Shown piece after piece: positions 7,899-8,417 of a stretch of 8,417 nt of DNA. How positions within the stretch are numbered: the stretch's first letter is position 1; each line of letters begins with the position of its first letter. The DNA comes from Saprospiraceae bacterium (GTDB taxonomy: Bacteria; Bacteroidota; Bacteroidia; Chitinophagales; Saprospiraceae): assembly GCA_007128085.1 (NCBI GenBank), contig SKYC01000382.1, forward strand, positions 1 through 8,417, given 5' to 3'. Below the pieces are notes generated by a model. It had not been told where the DNA came from and ran no database searches. It was given only the letters and a program-made list of their open reading frames with translations. The translations under genes and the position numbers were made by a program.

Positions 7899-8220
7899 AC
7901 TCATTGTCCCCTTTTTTAAGTGTGCGAAACCCAATAGGTTCAAAACGACCCGTGAAATCGCACCTAAATTAGAATTATTGCGGAAAAGTAATTAACTTAG
8001 CCTGAATTACTCATGGATAATCTGTATTTGAGATTGCAAAACCAACAAACCGGACGGTTGTCCTCGTATCTTTAACAGGCACTGTCATTTTAGCAATTGG
8101 TGTACTCTTTGAAATAAATCGAATAAAACCGGACAGGATACTGATTTCATAATAAAAGTCCCAAAGTTTTTAATTTGAATTGAGTGTCCGCTCCTAATTA
8201 GTTAGATAAACTTTAAAACA
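7899..8220. other. Intergenic region between divergent genes
   Basis: This AT-rich stretch separates the minus-strand glycosylation operon from the plus-strand lipoprotein gene. It should contain the lipoprotein promoter, but I see only weak candidates: TTAATTTG at 8170-8177 is one base off the -7 consensus and has no TTG at the right distance upstream, and TATCTTTA at 8067-8074 is also one base off. The nine-base word aaaccggac occurs twice, at 8047-8055 and 8126-8134. A plus-strand frame open from 8021 to 8149 would encode a hydrophobic segment but has no standard start codon. No tRNA, riboswitch or strong terminator hairpin was recognised. Confidence 0.6.
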
Positions 8221-8417
8221 ATGAAGCTGGCCTACTTAGCAATCTCCGCAGTTGTATTCGCATTGATTTTTGCCTGTAAATCCGATTCAGAACCGGATCC
8301 GGACCCCGATCCGATGGACCCCGGAGTGCACACCATTTCCGACGTCTGCGATCAGGACAGTGTTTATTTTGTGAATGATATACGGCCGATTCTCATCTCT
8401 TATTGCGCTACCAGTGG
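8221..8417 (+). CDS. Lipoprotein with probable cytochrome c-like domain (3' partial)
   Basis: Only the first 65 codons are present; the gene runs off the right edge. Residues 1-18 form a type II signal peptide with a hydrophobic core, and the lipobox LIFAC makes Cys19 the lipidated residue. The cysteine is followed by KSDSE and an Asp-Pro repeat linker (PDPDPDPMDP, 25-34), acidic as in Bacteroidota lipoproteins exported to the cell surface. The next part, VYFVNDIRPILISYCATSG, closely resembles the start of the small cytochrome c-like domains in which FxxDIxPIL precedes a cysteine of a CxxxxCH haem site; the second cysteine and the histidine would come directly after the window ends. The start is supported by the signal peptide and an A-rich leader (ctttaaaaca). 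A role in electron transfer is inferred from this short match, and the haem site itself is not visible. Confidence 0.75.
   Translation, partial: MKLAYLAISAVVFALIFACKSDSEPDPDPDPMDPGVHTISDVCDQDSVYFVNDIRPILISYCATS

Noticed and set aside
8013..8075. A 20-codon plus-strand frame starting with ATG in the intergenic region.
   Set aside because: Too short, no family resemblance and no promoter or ribosome-binding evidence.
8180..8214. A possible TTG / TA-rich promoter pair just before the lipoprotein gene.
   Set aside because: The candidate at the right spacing (TAGATAAA, 20 bases after TTG) matches the TAnnTTTG box poorly, and the better one is wrongly spaced.

Overview
The window looks like a chromosomal segment of a Bacteroidota bacterium, possibly of the Saprospiria or Cytophagia type (lineage is inference). 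The evidence is A-rich, Shine-Dalgarno-poor leaders before genes, a TAnnTTTG-type -7 promoter box on the minus strand, a lipoprotein with an acidic stretch after its lipobox cysteine, and the general character of the proteins. No RNA genes, insertion sequences, CRISPR arrays or integration sites were seen.

Layout: (1) 2-2170, plus strand: the C-terminal two thirds of an RND multidrug-type efflux permease, cut by the left edge. (2) 2260-3564, plus strand: a TolC-family outer-membrane channel protein. These two form the inner- and outer-membrane parts of a tripartite pump; the periplasmic adaptor would be expected upstream, outside the window. (3) 3561-6332, minus strand: a large three-part protein with a degenerate GT-A-like N-terminal domain, an 11-helix GT-C (PMT/GT39-like) membrane core and a C-terminal TPR domain. 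(4) 6345-7865, minus strand: a bifunctional family 2 glycosyltransferase fused to a class I SAM-dependent methyltransferase, 12 bases upstream of gene 3 and probably co-transcribed with it. (5) 7866-8220: an intergenic region between divergent genes, carrying the promoter for the glycosylation pair. (6) 8221 to the right edge, plus strand: the start of a lipoprotein that appears to begin a cytochrome c-like domain.

How they work together: the efflux genes and the glycosylation genes converge and overlap by four bases at their stop codons, so they are separate transcription units. In the glycosylation pair, the soluble GT2 domain resembles polyprenyl-phosphate sugar synthases, while GT-C enzymes use polyprenyl-phosphate sugars as donors on the periplasmic side. 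A donor-maker plus periplasmic-transferase pair is therefore a reasonable hypothesis, with the TPR domain predicted to lie in the periplasm. The sugar and the acceptor cannot be deduced from this sequence.

The most notable content is the unusual architecture of gene 3 and its pairing with gene 4. The efflux pair is ordinary.
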